This document shows positions 24,712-33,749 of a DNA stretch of 64,000 bases, piece after piece. The notes below the pieces were generated by a model that saw only the letters and a list, made by a program, of their open reading frames with translations, ran no database searches and had not been told where the DNA came from. Numbering within the stretch: position 1 is the stretch's first letter; the number at the start of each line of letters is the position of its first letter. The translations under genes were made by a program, and so were the position numbers. This DNA comes from Pedobacter terrae (GTDB lineage: Bacteria; Bacteroidota; Bacteroidia; Sphingobacteriales; Sphingobacteriaceae): contig NZ_FNCH01000007.1 of the NCBI RefSeq assembly GCF_900100705.1, positions 59,464 to 123,463 on the forward strand, written 5' to 3'.

Positions 24712-26211
24712 ATGGGATTAAAAGCAGCGTTAAGTAAACCCTTTGCGGCATTTGCAGTCTGGCAGATCAGCAAATGGAAATATAATGCCGTTGATGCTCA
24801 AAATAAAATATTAAGGCGGCTCGTTAAAGCGGCTGAAAATACGGCGTTTGGGAAAGATCATCATTTTGTTGATATCAAAACTTATGCTGATTTTAAAAAA
24901 TATGTCCCGGTTCAGGATTATGAAGGATTAAAGACCTATGTAGACCGGGTGGTAGCCGGTGAAGCCGATGTGCTTTGGAAAGGCAAGCCACTTTATTTTG
25001 CCAAAACATCAGGTACTACGTCAGGTGTAAAATATATTCCGCTTTCTAAAGAATCGATGCCTGAGCATATCAAAGCTGCCCGGAATGCCATTTTAACCTA
25101 TATCAATGAGACCGGGAAGGCTGATTTTGTAAACGGAAAGATGATCTTTTTGCAAGGAAGTCCGGTGTTGAGCGTGAAAAATGGAATCAATGTGGGCCGT
25201 TTATCAGGTATTGTAGCGCACCATGTACCTGCATATCTGCAAAAAAACCGGTTACCTTCTTATGAAACCAATATCATTGAAGATTGGGAACAAAAGGTAG
25301 ATGCCATTGTAGAGGAAACCATCAATGAAAACATGACCCTGATTTCTGGTATTCCACCCTGGGTACAGATGTATTTCGATAAGCTTTCAGAAAAATCGGG
25401 AGGAAAGAAAATTTCTGAAATATTCAGGAATTTTAGTCTCTTTATTTACGGTGGAGTGAATTTTGAGCCTTACCGGGCAAAAATTGAGCAGAGTATCGGT
25501 AGAAAAGTTGATGCCATCGAAACCTATCCCGCCTCAGAGGGATTTATCGCTTATCAGGATTCGCAAAAAGATAAAGGTTTATTGTTATTGGCTGATGCAG
25601 GTATTTTCTACGAATTTGTACCAGCAGATGAATATTATAATGATCAGGCAACAAGGTTATCGCTTGCAGAGATTGAGCTGGATACCAACTACGCCCTAAT
25701 TTTAAATACGAATGCCGGTTTGTGGGGTTATAGTATTGGTGATACCGTTAAGTTTGTTTCAAAAAATCCATATAAAATCGTAGTTACCGGGCGGATTAAA
25801 CATTTTATTTCTGCTTTTGGCGAGCATGTAATAGGGGAAGAGGTGGAACAGGCCATTTTGAGTGTGGCCAATGATGAGCAGGTAGAAATTACAGAATTTA
25901 CCGTAGCGCCACAGGTTAATCCCGAAGAAGGTCAACTGCCTTATCACGAATGGTTTGTGGAGTTTTCATCTCCACCGAAAAATCTGACCAATTTTAGTAA
26001 AAAGGTGGATGAGGCTTTGCAAAAGAAAAATATTTATTACTTTGACCTGATTGAAGGAAATATCTTGCAGCCGTTGATTATACGTACTTTGCAAAAAGAT
26101 GCCTTTGTAAATTATATGAAAAGTGAAGGGAAACTAGGTGGACAGAATAAAGTGCCGCGATTGAGTAATGATAGGAAACTGGTGGATGGGTTGGAGAAAT
26201 ATATTGTTTAA
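24712..26211 (+). CDS. GH3 family acyl-acid adenylating protein
   Basis: The 499-residue protein matches the GH3 family, ANL-type adenylating enzymes named after plant auxin-conjugating proteins. It has the ATP-binding motif AKTSGTTSGVKYIPLS near residue 100, a second motif ETYPASEGF near 268, and VTGRIKHFISAFGEHV in the C-terminal domain. Bacteroidota usually carry one such gene of unknown substrate. It starts 6 bp after the zeta-like gene, probably by chance of insertion. Confidence 0.88.
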   Translation: MGLKAALSKPFAAFAVWQISKWKYNAVDAQNKILRRLVKAAENTAFGKDHHFVDIKTYADFKKYVPVQDYEGLKTYVDRVVAGEADVLWKGKPLYFAKTSGTTSGVKYIPLSKESMPEHIKAARNAILTYINETGKADFVNGKMIFLQGSPVLSVKNGINVGRLSGIVAHHVPAYLQKNRLPSYETNIIEDWEQKVDAIVEETINENMTLISGIPPWVQMYFDKLSEKSGGKKISEIFRNFSLFIYGGVNFEPYRAKIEQSIGRKVDAIETYPASEGFIAYQDSQKDKGLLLLADAGIFYEFVPADEYYNDQATRLSLAEIELDTNYALILNTNAGLWGYSIGDTVKFVSKNPYKIVVTGRIKHFISAFGEHVIGEEVEQAILSVANDEQVEITEFTVAPQVNPEEGQLPYHEWFVEFSSPPKNLTNFSKKVDEALQKKNIYYFDLIEGNILQPLIIRTLQKDAFVNYMKSEGKLGGQNKVPRLSNDRKLVDGLEKYIV

Positions 26212-26220
26212 CAACGAGTA

Positions 26221-26270
26221 GTCATTTCGGGCGAAGTGTAACGCAGTCGAGAAATCTATCTAGATAGATC
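26221..26270. repeat. Partial copy of the 16123 interspersed repeat
   Basis: GTCATTTCGGGCGAAGTG, AACGCAGTCGAGAAATCTAT and CTAGATAGATC parallel the start of the element at 16123. It is the first part of a 343-bp non-coding gap made largely of repeats. Confidence 0.7.
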
Positions 26271-26283
26271 TCAACTGCCTCGA

Positions 26284-26333
26284 TTCGTGTCCTCACGAAA
26301 CGAAATGCGAATAGTGGTTCGTGAGGACACGAA
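26284..26333. repeat. Inverted repeat TTCGTGTCCTCACGAA, copy A
   Basis: TTCGTGTCCTCACGAA (26284-26299) is repeated in inverse as TTCGTGAGGACACGAA (26318-26333), followed by CCATGGC. A near-identical unit lies at 26455-26500. Confidence 0.75.
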
Positions 26334-26454
26334 CCATGGCAGCAGTAAAGGACTTTTATTGATTAAAGATTTGCTTCGCAGAGCCTCCGGGTTCTTCACT
26401 GCGTTCAGAATGACAGAAATAGAAGTTCAATAAAATAAATAAATACCGCATCGG

Positions 26455-26500
26455 TTCGTGTCCTCACGAAACGAAACTAGAATGGTTCGTGAGGACACAA
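26455..26500. repeat. Inverted repeat TTCGTGTCCTCACGAA, copy B
   Basis: The same 16-base arm (26455-26470) and its inverse TTCGTGAGGACACAA (26486-26500), again followed by CCATGGC, lie just before dxr. The two units may affect the mRNA between GH3 and dxr. Confidence 0.75.
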
Positions 26501-26554
26501 ACCATGGCGCGATAAATAAAGCTTAATTAATTAAGCAAACGATATTAAAAAGAT

Positions 26555-27715
26555 TTGAAAAGAATAACCATATTAGGTTCAACAGGGAGCATAGGTACAC
26601 AAGCACTTGAAGTGGTCAGGGATCATCCTGGAGTTTTTAAAGTAGCTGTGTTATCAGCACTGAAGAATTCTGCATTACTCATTCAGCAAGCGAAGGAATT
26701 TAAGCCTGCGATTGTTGTAATTTGTGATGAAAGCAAATATAACGAAGTTAAAGAGGCTTTGTTTGGCCTTGATATAAAAGTTTTGGCTGGCGAAACTGCT
26801 TTAGCTGAAGTTGCAGCTTATCCGGATAGCGATGTGGTGCTTACTGCATTAATGGGTTCGGTAGGATTAAAACCAACCATTGCAGCCATAAAAGCAGGGA
26901 AAAACATTGCTTTAGCCAATAAAGAAACCCTGGTGGTTGCAGGCGAACTGATTACGCAACTGGCGGCTGAACATCAGGTTAAAATTTTACCGGTTGATTC
27001 TGAACACTCGGCCATATTTCAATGTCTGGTTGGCGAGGAGCAAAATGAGATCGAGAAAATTTATTTAACGGCTTCCGGCGGACCATTCTTAGGTAAAACA
27101 AAAGATTTCCTCTCAAACGTAAAAAAAGAACAGGCTCTAAAACATCCCAACTGGGTAATGGGTGCAAAAATTACGATCGATTCGGCATCGTTAATGAATA
27201 AAGGTTTGGAAGTAATCGAGGCAAAATGGCTATTTAACCTCGATGTTGATCAGATTGATGTAATTGTCCACCCTCAATCAATCATTCACTCCATCGTTCA
27301 GTTTACCGATGGTTCTATGAAAGCACAGATGGGTGTTCCTGACATGAAATTGCCTATCCAGTACGCATTAAATTATCCCGATAGGCTAAAAAACAATTTT
27401 AAGCGTTTTAACTTCTTAGATTATCCGAGTTTCAGCTTTGAAAAGGCAGATCTGACAACATTCAGAAATCTAGACCTGGCATTCACTTCCTTAAGAAAGG
27501 GCGGGAATATGCCCTGTATTTTAAATGCGGCAAATGAAATTGTGGTTGCGGCATTTTTGGAAGATAAAATTGGTTTCCTGCAAATGAGCGAGGTGATCGA
27601 ACAGTGTATGGAAGAAATCGGTTTTGTTGAAAAACCACAATTGAACGATTTTTTAGAAACTGACAAACATAGCCGTATCTTAGCCGGCAGATTAGTAACA
27701 AAAAGTAAAGTTTAA
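26555..27715 (+). CDS. dxr: 1-deoxy-D-xylulose 5-phosphate reductoisomerase
   Basis: Dxr (IspC) turns DXP into MEP with NADPH in the non-mevalonate isoprenoid pathway. The 386-residue protein starts at TTG with KRITILGSTGSIGTQAL, the NADPH-binding motif. It carries LANKETLVVAG, the metal and substrate motif PVDSEHSAIFQ, TASGGPF and HPQSIIHS. Length is normal. No ATG gives a complete N-terminus, so TTG is chosen. It is followed by rseP after 29 bp, a common pairing. Confidence 0.96.
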   Translation: MKRITILGSTGSIGTQALEVVRDHPGVFKVAVLSALKNSALLIQQAKEFKPAIVVICDESKYNEVKEALFGLDIKVLAGETALAEVAAYPDSDVVLTALMGSVGLKPTIAAIKAGKNIALANKETLVVAGELITQLAAEHQVKILPVDSEHSAIFQCLVGEEQNEIEKIYLTASGGPFLGKTKDFLSNVKKEQALKHPNWVMGAKITIDSASLMNKGLEVIEAKWLFNLDVDQIDVIVHPQSIIHSIVQFTDGSMKAQMGVPDMKLPIQYALNYPDRLKNNFKRFNFLDYPSFSFEKADLTTFRNLDLAFTSLRKGGNMPCILNAANEIVVAAFLEDKIGFLQMSEVIEQCMEEIGFVEKPQLNDFLETDKHSRILAGRLVTKSKV

Positions 27716-27744
27716 CATCTAACATAAAAATTTTATAAGCGAAT

Positions 27745-29133
27745 ATGAATGGATTGATTATGGCGGGGCAACTGCTGCTCGGATTGTCTTTATTGGTAAT
27801 ATTACACGAATTAGGACATTTCTTGGCAGCCAGAGCATTTGGTATTAAAGTAGAAAAGTTTTATTTATTTTTTGATGCATGGGGTTTCAAACTTTTCAGT
27901 TTCAAAAAAGGTGATGTTGAATATGGGGTGGGATGGTTGCCACTTGGCGGTTATGTGAAAATTGCAGGGATGATTGATGAGAGTATGGATACCGAGCAAA
28001 TGGCACAGCCTGCGCAACCTTGGGAATTCCGTTCTAAACCAGCCTGGCAACGTCTAATCGTCATGCTCGGGGGGATTATCGTAAACGTAATTGTAGGTAT
28101 TTTCATCTTCTGGATGTTAACCTTCAACATTGGGCAAAATTATACCGTTAACAGTAAACTGAACGATGGTATTTCTGTAGGTACAATTGGTAAGGAAATA
28201 GGACTGAAAAACGGAGACAAGATTTTGGCCATCAATGGCAATAAACTGATCCGTTTTGAAGATGCGATATCAAGCAAAGTATTGTTTGATGGTGCGCAAT
28301 TGACTATTTTAAGAGAAAATAAAACCCTTTATATTTCTGTTCCCGATACCATTCTAAATAAAATATCGAAAAACGATAAGGAAAATTTTATCTCTCCACG
28401 ATACATCATGGAGCGTGTGGAAAAGGTAAGTGCGCCCGATGAAAAAGCAGATAAACCATCATTTTTTGATAATCTATTTGGTAGAAAATTTGAGAAACCA
28501 GTATATCCGGCTTATTCAGCTGGTATTAAACCAGGTGATAGTATTTTATCAGTTAATGGAAAACCAATCACTTTTTTCGATCAGTTTAAGGAAGAGGTTT
28601 CTACAAATAAGTTAAAACCCATTACTGTTAAAGCATTACGCAAGGGAAAAGAGGTAACGTTCGATCTTAAAGTAAGTAAAGACGGTACAATTGGAATTAT
28701 TCCTAACCTGAAAATGCCTGAAACTGCACATGTAGATTTTGGCTTTATAGAATCGTTTCCTGTAGGCGCTAACATGGCCTGGAGTACTTTTGTAGATAAT
28801 GCTAAAGGTATTGGAAAAATGATTACCGGTAAATTAAGTGCGCGTAACATCAGCAGTCCGATTGGTATTGCAAAAGTATATGGCAGCACTTTCGACTGGG
28901 TTAAATTCTGGACATTGACGGGATTGATCTCGATGGCTTTGGCTTTTATGAATTTATTGCCTATCCCTGGTTTAGATGGTGGCCATGTTGTATTTCTTTT
29001 AATTGAAATGATCCAACGCAAACCTGTAAGCGAAAAAGTACTGGAAAAGGCACAGATTGTAGGTTTTGTGATCCTGATCTGTTTAATGGTGTTTGCTTTT
29101 GGTAATGATATTTTAAAATCTTTCGGTAAGTAA
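27745..29133 (+). CDS. rseP: RseP, intramembrane site-2 metalloprotease
   Basis: The protease cuts transmembrane anti-sigma factors and signal-peptide remnants. The 462-residue protein has the zinc motif HELGH at residues 21-25 in the first helix, two PDZ-like regions (about 130-190 and 240-310), and the third metal ligand in LPIPGLDGGHVVF near residue 412. This window encodes two FecR anti-sigma proteins, a type of substrate that RseP cleaves in other bacteria; that link here is inference. A strong terminator follows. Confidence 0.95.
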   Translation: MNGLIMAGQLLLGLSLLVILHELGHFLAARAFGIKVEKFYLFFDAWGFKLFSFKKGDVEYGVGWLPLGGYVKIAGMIDESMDTEQMAQPAQPWEFRSKPAWQRLIVMLGGIIVNVIVGIFIFWMLTFNIGQNYTVNSKLNDGISVGTIGKEIGLKNGDKILAINGNKLIRFEDAISSKVLFDGAQLTILRENKTLYISVPDTILNKISKNDKENFISPRYIMERVEKVSAPDEKADKPSFFDNLFGRKFEKPVYPAYSAGIKPGDSILSVNGKPITFFDQFKEEVSTNKLKPITVKALRKGKEVTFDLKVSKDGTIGIIPNLKMPETAHVDFGFIESFPVGANMAWSTFVDNAKGIGKMITGKLSARNISSPIGIAKVYGSTFDWVKFWTLTGLISMALAFMNLLPIPGLDGGHVVFLLIEMIQRKPVSEKVLEKAQIVGFVILICLMVFAFGNDILKSFGK

Positions 29134-29151
29134 AACCAAATTTATATTATT

Positions 29152-29201
29152 GCCGCAGATGCGCAGGTCTGATTAGTTGATCTGTACATCTGCGGCTTTT
29201 T
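29152..29201 (+). terminator. Rho-independent terminator after rseP
   Basis: GCCGCAGATG (29152-29161) pairs perfectly with CATCTGCGGC (29187-29196), followed by TTTTT. Confidence 0.85.
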
Positions 29202-29216
29202 AATTTAATATACATC

Positions 29217-29750
29217 ATGAGTGTAGCAGCATCAGATACCAACTATTTCGATTTTTACGAATTACCGGTTCAATTTTATCCAGATCAAAATGCGGTAAAA
29301 GCAAAGTTTTACGCTTTAAGCAAACAGTTTCACCCCGATTTTTATGCCAATGAAAGCGCAGAGAAGCAGCAGGAAGTATTGGATCTATCTACATTGAACA
29401 ATAAGGCTTACCAAACGTTGAGCAATGCTAAAAAACGCTTAAAATATGTATTGGAATTAAAAGGAATTGTAGAAGCTGATGAAGCTTATCAATTGCCGCA
29501 ATCTTTTTTAATGGACATGATGGATATTAATGAAGCTTTAATGGACTTGGAATTTGAGCCTGATGTAGAAAAGAGCACGCAGGTAAAACTCGATGTTGAA
29601 GCGATAGAAAAGGATTTAACTAACGAATTACTTGATCTCACAAAGCAGTTCGACAGTAATCCAGAGGAGTCTGATGCGCTGTTGCCTGCTATAAAGGATA
29701 ATTTTTATCGTCAGAAGTATATCGACCGAATCAGGGAGAAATTGGCTTAA
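29217..29750 (+). CDS. hscB: HscB, iron-sulfur cluster co-chaperone (J-domain protein)
   Basis: HscB delivers the IscU scaffold to the Hsp70 HscA and stimulates its ATPase. The 177-residue protein has an N-terminal J domain with NYFDFYELP, the HPD motif in SKQFHPDFYA near residue 40, and LNNKAYQTLSNAKKRLKYVLEL. The C-terminal three-helix part begins LPQSFLMDMMDINEALMD. Length and layout fit HscB. No other isc/suf gene is adjacent. Confidence 0.92.
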   Translation: MSVAASDTNYFDFYELPVQFYPDQNAVKAKFYALSKQFHPDFYANESAEKQQEVLDLSTLNNKAYQTLSNAKKRLKYVLELKGIVEADEAYQLPQSFLMDMMDINEALMDLEFEPDVEKSTQVKLDVEAIEKDLTNELLDLTKQFDSNPEESDALLPAIKDNFYRQKYIDRIREKLA

Positions 29751-29783
29751 GGGTAATGATTTAAAGTCAGGGGTCCTAGGTAT

Positions 29784-30190
29784 GAGGTCCGAAGATATGT
29801 TGCAATACCTGAATGATAACTCAGCTTCCTTTGTGCTTTCACTCAGTGCGCTCTGTAGTAAAAAATGAGACTGGTTAGAAAGTCCGGGGTCTGAGGTCCG
29901 AAGATATGTTGCAATACCTGAATGATAACTCAGCTTCCTTTGTGCTTTCACTCAGTGCGCGCTGTAGTAAAAACTGAGACTGGTTAGAAAGTCCGGGATC
30001 CGAGGTCTGAGGTCCGAAGATATGTTGCAATACCTGAATGATAACTCAGCTTCCTTTGTGCTTTCACTCAGTGCGCTCTGTGGTAAAAAATGAGACTGGT
30101 TAGAAAGTCAGGGGGGCGAGGTCTGAGGTCCGAAGATATGTCGCAATACCCGAATGACGACGCTGTGTCCTTTGTGTCTTTACTTCTGCA
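29784..30190. repeat. Tandem repeat array, about 110-116 bp units, 3.5 copies
   Basis: Units begin with GAGGTCCGAAGATATGT at 29784, 29893, 30009 and 30125, giving periods of 109, 116 and 116. Each continues with TGCAATACCTGAATGATAAC and TTTGTGCTTTCACTCAGTG and ends with AGACTGGTTAGAAAGTC. The fourth copy diverges after about 60 bp. The array fills most of the gap between hscB and the DUF3817 gene. I see no protein, RNA fold or CRISPR-like spacer pattern in it. Confidence 0.85.
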
Positions 30191-30368
30191 GCCTCTGTAG
30201 TTGATGCAGAAAGATACTTAACAGATTTCGAATTGCTACTGTTGAAATCTTAACCTCTAAAACCCTAACCTTTCACCTCTATCATGTAAAACACTCTATT
30301 GTAAAATCATTTTTTAGTTTTTGTGAGGCAAAAGCTTTGTTTTACTTTCGGATAAAACAATCAGATCA

Positions 30369-30662
30369 ATGAACAGTTCCCTTTCTATTTTTCGTAAAGT
30401 GGCCGTAGCAGAAGGAATATCTTACCTGCTTTTATTATTTGTAGCCATGCCGCTAAAATACTTTGTCAACCTTCCTTTATATGTAAAATATACAGGATGG
30501 GCGCATGGCTTGTTATTTGTATTATATGCTGCTACCTTAGTTCTAGCCTGGCAAGAGCAGAAATGGAAGTTTGGTAAAGCTGTTTTGATCTTTTTAGCAT
30601 CACTTTTACCATTTATGCCCTTTGTAGTTGATCGAAAATTAAAAGACGAGAGGCCAAAATAA
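30369..30662 (+). CDS. DUF3817 small membrane protein
   Basis: The 97-residue protein has three hydrophobic segments (about residues 13-32, 44-60 and 68-88) and the family features VAEGISYLLLLFVAMPLKY and WAHGLLFVLY. DUF3817 proteins resemble a module of unknown function found in Bacteroidota and Actinobacteria. It lies alone between the tandem repeat and tRNA-Leu. Confidence 0.85.
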   Translation: MNSSLSIFRKVAVAEGISYLLLLFVAMPLKYFVNLPLYVKYTGWAHGLLFVLYAATLVLAWQEQKWKFGKAVLIFLASLLPFMPFVVDRKLKDERPK

Positions 30663-30750
30663 TTGTTTTTCAGTTAGTTAAAATTAATTGAAAATAATTT
30701 TGTGATTTAGGCTTTCGTTATCTACATTTGCAACCCCGTCCAACACGAAT

Positions 30751-30833
30751 GCCCAGCTGGCGGAATTGGTAGACGCGCTGGTCTCAAACACCTGTGGGAA
30801 ACCGTGCCGGTTCGACTCCGGCGCTGGGTACCA
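30751..30833 (+). tRNA. tRNA-Leu (anticodon CAA)
   Basis: The 83-base gene has acceptor arms GCCCAGC and GCTGGGT, a D-arm with GGAATTGGTAGAC, anticodon loop CTCAAAC giving CAA, a long type II variable arm, and the T-arm GCCGG-TTCGACT-CCGGC. CCA is encoded. The long variable arm and anticodon agree on leucine (codon UUG). One U-U mismatch is in the anticodon stem. Confidence 0.96.
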
Positions 30834-30864
30834 AGCCGGAGTTAGTTCTAACTTCGGCTTTTTT
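30834..30864 (+). terminator. Terminator after tRNA-Leu
   Basis: AGCCGGAGTTAG pairs with CTAACTTCGGCT (one G-U pair) around a TT loop, followed by a run of six T. Confidence 0.85.
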
Positions 30865-30867
30865 ATG

Positions 30868-31490
30868 TGATAATCAGTTGTTAATCTGGTAGATAAGTTG
30901 CGCAGCAAGATTGGCCTTACTGGTTCGACCTTTATTTCTGAAATAGTCCATTTTTCGGGAAAGATCGAACCGATAATATAACGTTTTGCTTCAATATCGC
31001 CGTTTGAATACAATTCAGCGAGCTTTTTGAACCTTTTTAAAGCTTCATCAACTATATTGCTTACCTCTGTTTTTGCATTGGCTTGATCTTTTAATCCTTT
31101 TAACTGTGCTTCAAGTCTTACAATCTTCTCTTCACACTTAGATTTCATGATTTTATAATCAGCCACATCAATATCATCAAATAATAACAAAGACCTGATT
31201 TTGGTCAGCATGTTATTCTGATCTACAATCTCGGCAACTAGTTGCTTTCTGTTTTCATCAAAATTCTTTTATTATCACCAAAGGTATCACAGACCATTTG
31301 TTTGTATAATTCTGCCATTCCTGGTTTCGGAACAAATTTTTGTAACTCACGAACGAAGTCTTTATACTCCATCAGCTTTAAACCTAGCTTTATATGGAGG
31401 CTTACAATGGTAGTAATAATAATATCCGGGCCTGCCTTTAGAAGCACTTCCAGTTAACGTGCGGCCACAATCTGGACAATACAAAAACCG
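30868..31490 (-). pseudogene. Serine recombinase relic (zinc-ribbon and C-terminal part)
   Basis: On the minus strand fragments in three frames line up as one recombinase C-terminal half. From 31490 it reads RFLYCPDCGRTLTGSASKGR and YYYYHC, the recombinase zinc beta-ribbon. Then comes MEYKDFVRELQKFVPKPGM in a second frame, and KNFDENRKQLVAEIVDQNN followed by MLTKIRSLLLFDDIDVADY and a coiled-coil in a third. No catalytic resolvase domain remains upstream. The last frame runs on through the terminator and antisense to the tRNA, so its original end is lost. The position beside a tRNA suggests the remains of an integrated element. Confidence 0.75.
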
Positions 31491-31639
31491 TTAAATGGTG
31501 CAAAATATGAATAACACCTAGTATTACAAAAGAATTGGTTATCATTGGTGGCAGATTTTGTTTAACTTTAAACCACACTTATCCTGAAACCATCACCAAA
31601 GAATAAAAGCCAATCGAATTAAGCGTGGGTGTGAATGAA

Positions 31640-32236
31640 ATGTATAATTACAGCGAACTTGTTGATGAAGAATTAATTCTTTTATTAAAGGAACGGGATA
31701 AACTCGCGTTTACTGAAGTTTACAGGCGAAACTGGCACATACTTTACCTGCATGCTTTTAAAATTTTGGGAAATGAGGATGAAGCAAAAGATTTGGTTCA
31801 GGACACTTTTTTCTCTATCTGGGCAAAAGCAAGTGATTTAGAAATCAAAACAAATTTAAATGGTTATCTCTTTGTTGCTGTCCGGAATAGAATTTTTAGT
31901 TTAATACGTAAGAAAAAGGCGAATCCTGATTTTGTCGACATTCTCATAACAGAATTAAATCAATTGGATAATGCAACAGTCGAACACATCGACGAACGGG
32001 AATTAATCCGGTTAATTGATCTGGAAATTGAGCAACTACCCAAAAAAATGAAAGAAGTATTCAACCTGAGCCGGAAAGAATTTCTGACAAATAAAGAAAT
32101 CGCCATGAAGTTGAATATGAGTGAAGAAGCCGTAAAAAAGCAAATTCACAGGTCGATTAAGGTCTTAAAACTGAAGCTTGGAAATTACGCCGGAATCTCA
32201 ATGGCGTTGATTTCAGTGATACACCACAGGATTTAG
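31640..32236 (+). CDS. ECF RNA polymerase sigma factor (FecI/SigV type), locus 1
   Basis: The 198-residue protein has sigma region 2 (LLLKERDKLAFTEVYRR...LHAFKILGNEDEAKDLVQDTFFSIW) and region 4 (LEIEQLPKKMKEVFNLSRKEFLTNKEIAMKLNMSEEAVKKQIHRSIKVLK). ATG 31640 is preferred over the GTG at 31625. The next gene is a FecR-type anti-sigma factor and then an STN-domain SusC, the standard signal-transduction set in Bacteroidota. The sigma factor most likely activates the following transport operon when the receptor is occupied. Confidence 0.92.
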   Translation: MYNYSELVDEELILLLKERDKLAFTEVYRRNWHILYLHAFKILGNEDEAKDLVQDTFFSIWAKASDLEIKTNLNGYLFVAVRNRIFSLIRKKKANPDFVDILITELNQLDNATVEHIDERELIRLIDLEIEQLPKKMKEVFNLSRKEFLTNKEIAMKLNMSEEAVKKQIHRSIKVLKLKLGNYAGISMALISVIHHRI

Positions 32237-32334
32237 GAGAGCATAATTATTCGTTGTTAATTTTCTGTTAATTAATCTTTATTAAAAATGTCCCCCTGAG
32301 GTAAATGTTTGCGTCTTGTAATTAGAACCAGACT

Positions 32335-33483
32335 ATGGAAAATTCCAAACAAGACCTAGACCACTTAATTGATAAATATCTTTCGGGAGAAGCGACTTAC
32401 GAGGAAAGAAATTTATTGGAGCAATCCTATGGAAAAGCTTCGGCGAGAATGTCAGAAAAAGATATTTCTGATGCCCATGCTACCCGTATTCATGGTATTG
32501 GCATGAAAAGTTGGGAAGACTTGATGGAACAGATCGACGAGGCAGGTGCAAAACACTCAAATCTTTGGCCGCGTATTCTTACTGTTGCAGCATCTGTTGT
32601 CATTGTATTTTTAGCAATTTACTTTTTAAATCGTAATCGGGGAGTCGATGTAAAGGATACTAATGCGGTTGTGCATGATGTGGCTCCCGGAACGGTCGGT
32701 GCAACACTAACTTTGGCAAACGGTAAAAAAATCCAACTGGCGGGGGCTGCGAGCGGCAAGCTTGCCCAGGAGGCAGGTGTTACCATTACCAAATCTTCCA
32801 ATGGCAGTCTGGTATATGAAATCAAAGATGGAACTTCCCCTTCCGGAACAAAAAATACTTTATCTACCGCAAATGGAGAAACCTACCAGGTTCGCTTACC
32901 AGATGGATCCATGGTTTATTTAAATGCAGCGTCAAGTTTGACTTACGCCACCTCTCTTATTGAAAATGGGCGTCGTGTGGTTACCCTTCATGGTGAAGGC
33001 TATTTTGAAATTCACAAGGATAAGAAGCATCCGTTTATTGTAAAAACAGAAAAACAGGAAGTAGAAGTTCTGGGAACTCATTTTAACATCAACAGTTATA
33101 GCGATGAAGCTGCGGTGTCGACAACTTTGCTCCAGGGATCGGTAAAAGTGAGGACTGGAAAAAAGGAACAAATGCTCAAGCCGGGTGAACAATCTGTAAA
33201 CGATGGGAAGACCATCAAAGTTAACCAGATTGACGTGGACAGCAGCATCGATTGGAAAAATGGCGATTTCAACCTTGATGGGGTGGAATTTAAAATCGCC
33301 ATGCGTAAAATCGCCAGGTGGTATAATGTGGAGGTAATTTATGAGGATGCTATTTCTGATAATGTTCGTTCGGGGGGCTGGGTTTCGAGAAAGAATTCGT
33401 TATCAGCAGTCCTCAAATCCATTGAAGCGTCGGGTCAGGTACATTTCATTATAAAAGGAAAGCAGATTTTTATCACAAAATAA
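32335..33483 (+). CDS. FecR-type anti-sigma factor, locus 1
   Basis: The 382-residue protein has an acidic N-terminal cytoplasmic part that would hold the sigma factor, one transmembrane helix (about residues 82-100, RILTVAASVVIVFLAIYFL), and a periplasmic FecR domain. That domain has the signature TANGETYQVRLPDGSMVYLNAASSL (quoted in part: VRLPDGSMVYLNAASSL), GEGYFEIHKDKKHPF and VLGTHFNINSY. The C-terminal STN-like part (FNLDGVEFKIAMRKIARWYNVEV) would contact the SusC signalling domain. It lies 98 bp after the sigma gene. Confidence 0.93.
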   Translation: MENSKQDLDHLIDKYLSGEATYEERNLLEQSYGKASARMSEKDISDAHATRIHGIGMKSWEDLMEQIDEAGAKHSNLWPRILTVAASVVIVFLAIYFLNRNRGVDVKDTNAVVHDVAPGTVGATLTLANGKKIQLAGAASGKLAQEAGVTITKSSNGSLVYEIKDGTSPSGTKNTLSTANGETYQVRLPDGSMVYLNAASSLTYATSLIENGRRVVTLHGEGYFEIHKDKKHPFIVKTEKQEVEVLGTHFNINSYSDEAAVSTTLLQGSVKVRTGKKEQMLKPGEQSVNDGKTIKVNQIDVDSSIDWKNGDFNLDGVEFKIAMRKIARWYNVEVIYEDAISDNVRSGGWVSRKNSLSAVLKSIEASGQVHFIIKGKQIFITK

Positions 33484-33727
33484 TTCAATTATCAATTACA
33501 ATAGACCTTAAAATATAATAATTAACAATTCATTCACTAACGGATGACACGCAATCGGCACATTCGTTTTAAACCCAACAAACATGAATCTATTTTTACG
33601 ACGGCAAAATTAAAGGAATAAGCAAACCAGAAGTATAGCTACTCCTGGTCTGTGTTTGGCACAATTTATTAAGAAATCAACTCCTAACAGCAGCATGCCG
33701 ATAGTTTTCGACGACGAGAGGCAAACT

Positions 33728-33741
33728 GCTACAACCAAACT
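33728..33741 (+). promoter_or_regulatory. Conserved 14-base element before SusC, copy 1
   Basis: GCTACAACCAAACT lies 8 bases before the ATG of the locus 1 SusC. The identical 14 bases lie 6 bases before the ATG of the locus 2 SusC (53773-53786). It may be a translation or RNA-level control element. Confidence 0.5.
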
Positions 33742-33749
33742 AAACGTAA

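Noticed and set aside
28581..29021. Minus-strand open frame of 146 codons inside rseP
   Set aside because: It is fully antisense to a strongly supported gene, with no family features.
29628..29951. Minus-strand open frame of 107 codons
   Set aside because: It covers the end of hscB and the tandem repeat, and its sequence only reflects the reverse of the repeat unit.
29784..30190. CRISPR array
   Set aside because: The units are over 100 bp, almost fully repeated and have no short unique spacers; no cas genes are nearby.
30684..30867. Continuation of the minus-strand recombinase frame across the tRNA-Leu gene
   Set aside because: The sequence here is the tRNA and its terminator on the plus strand; the open frame is antisense read-through, not protein-coding.
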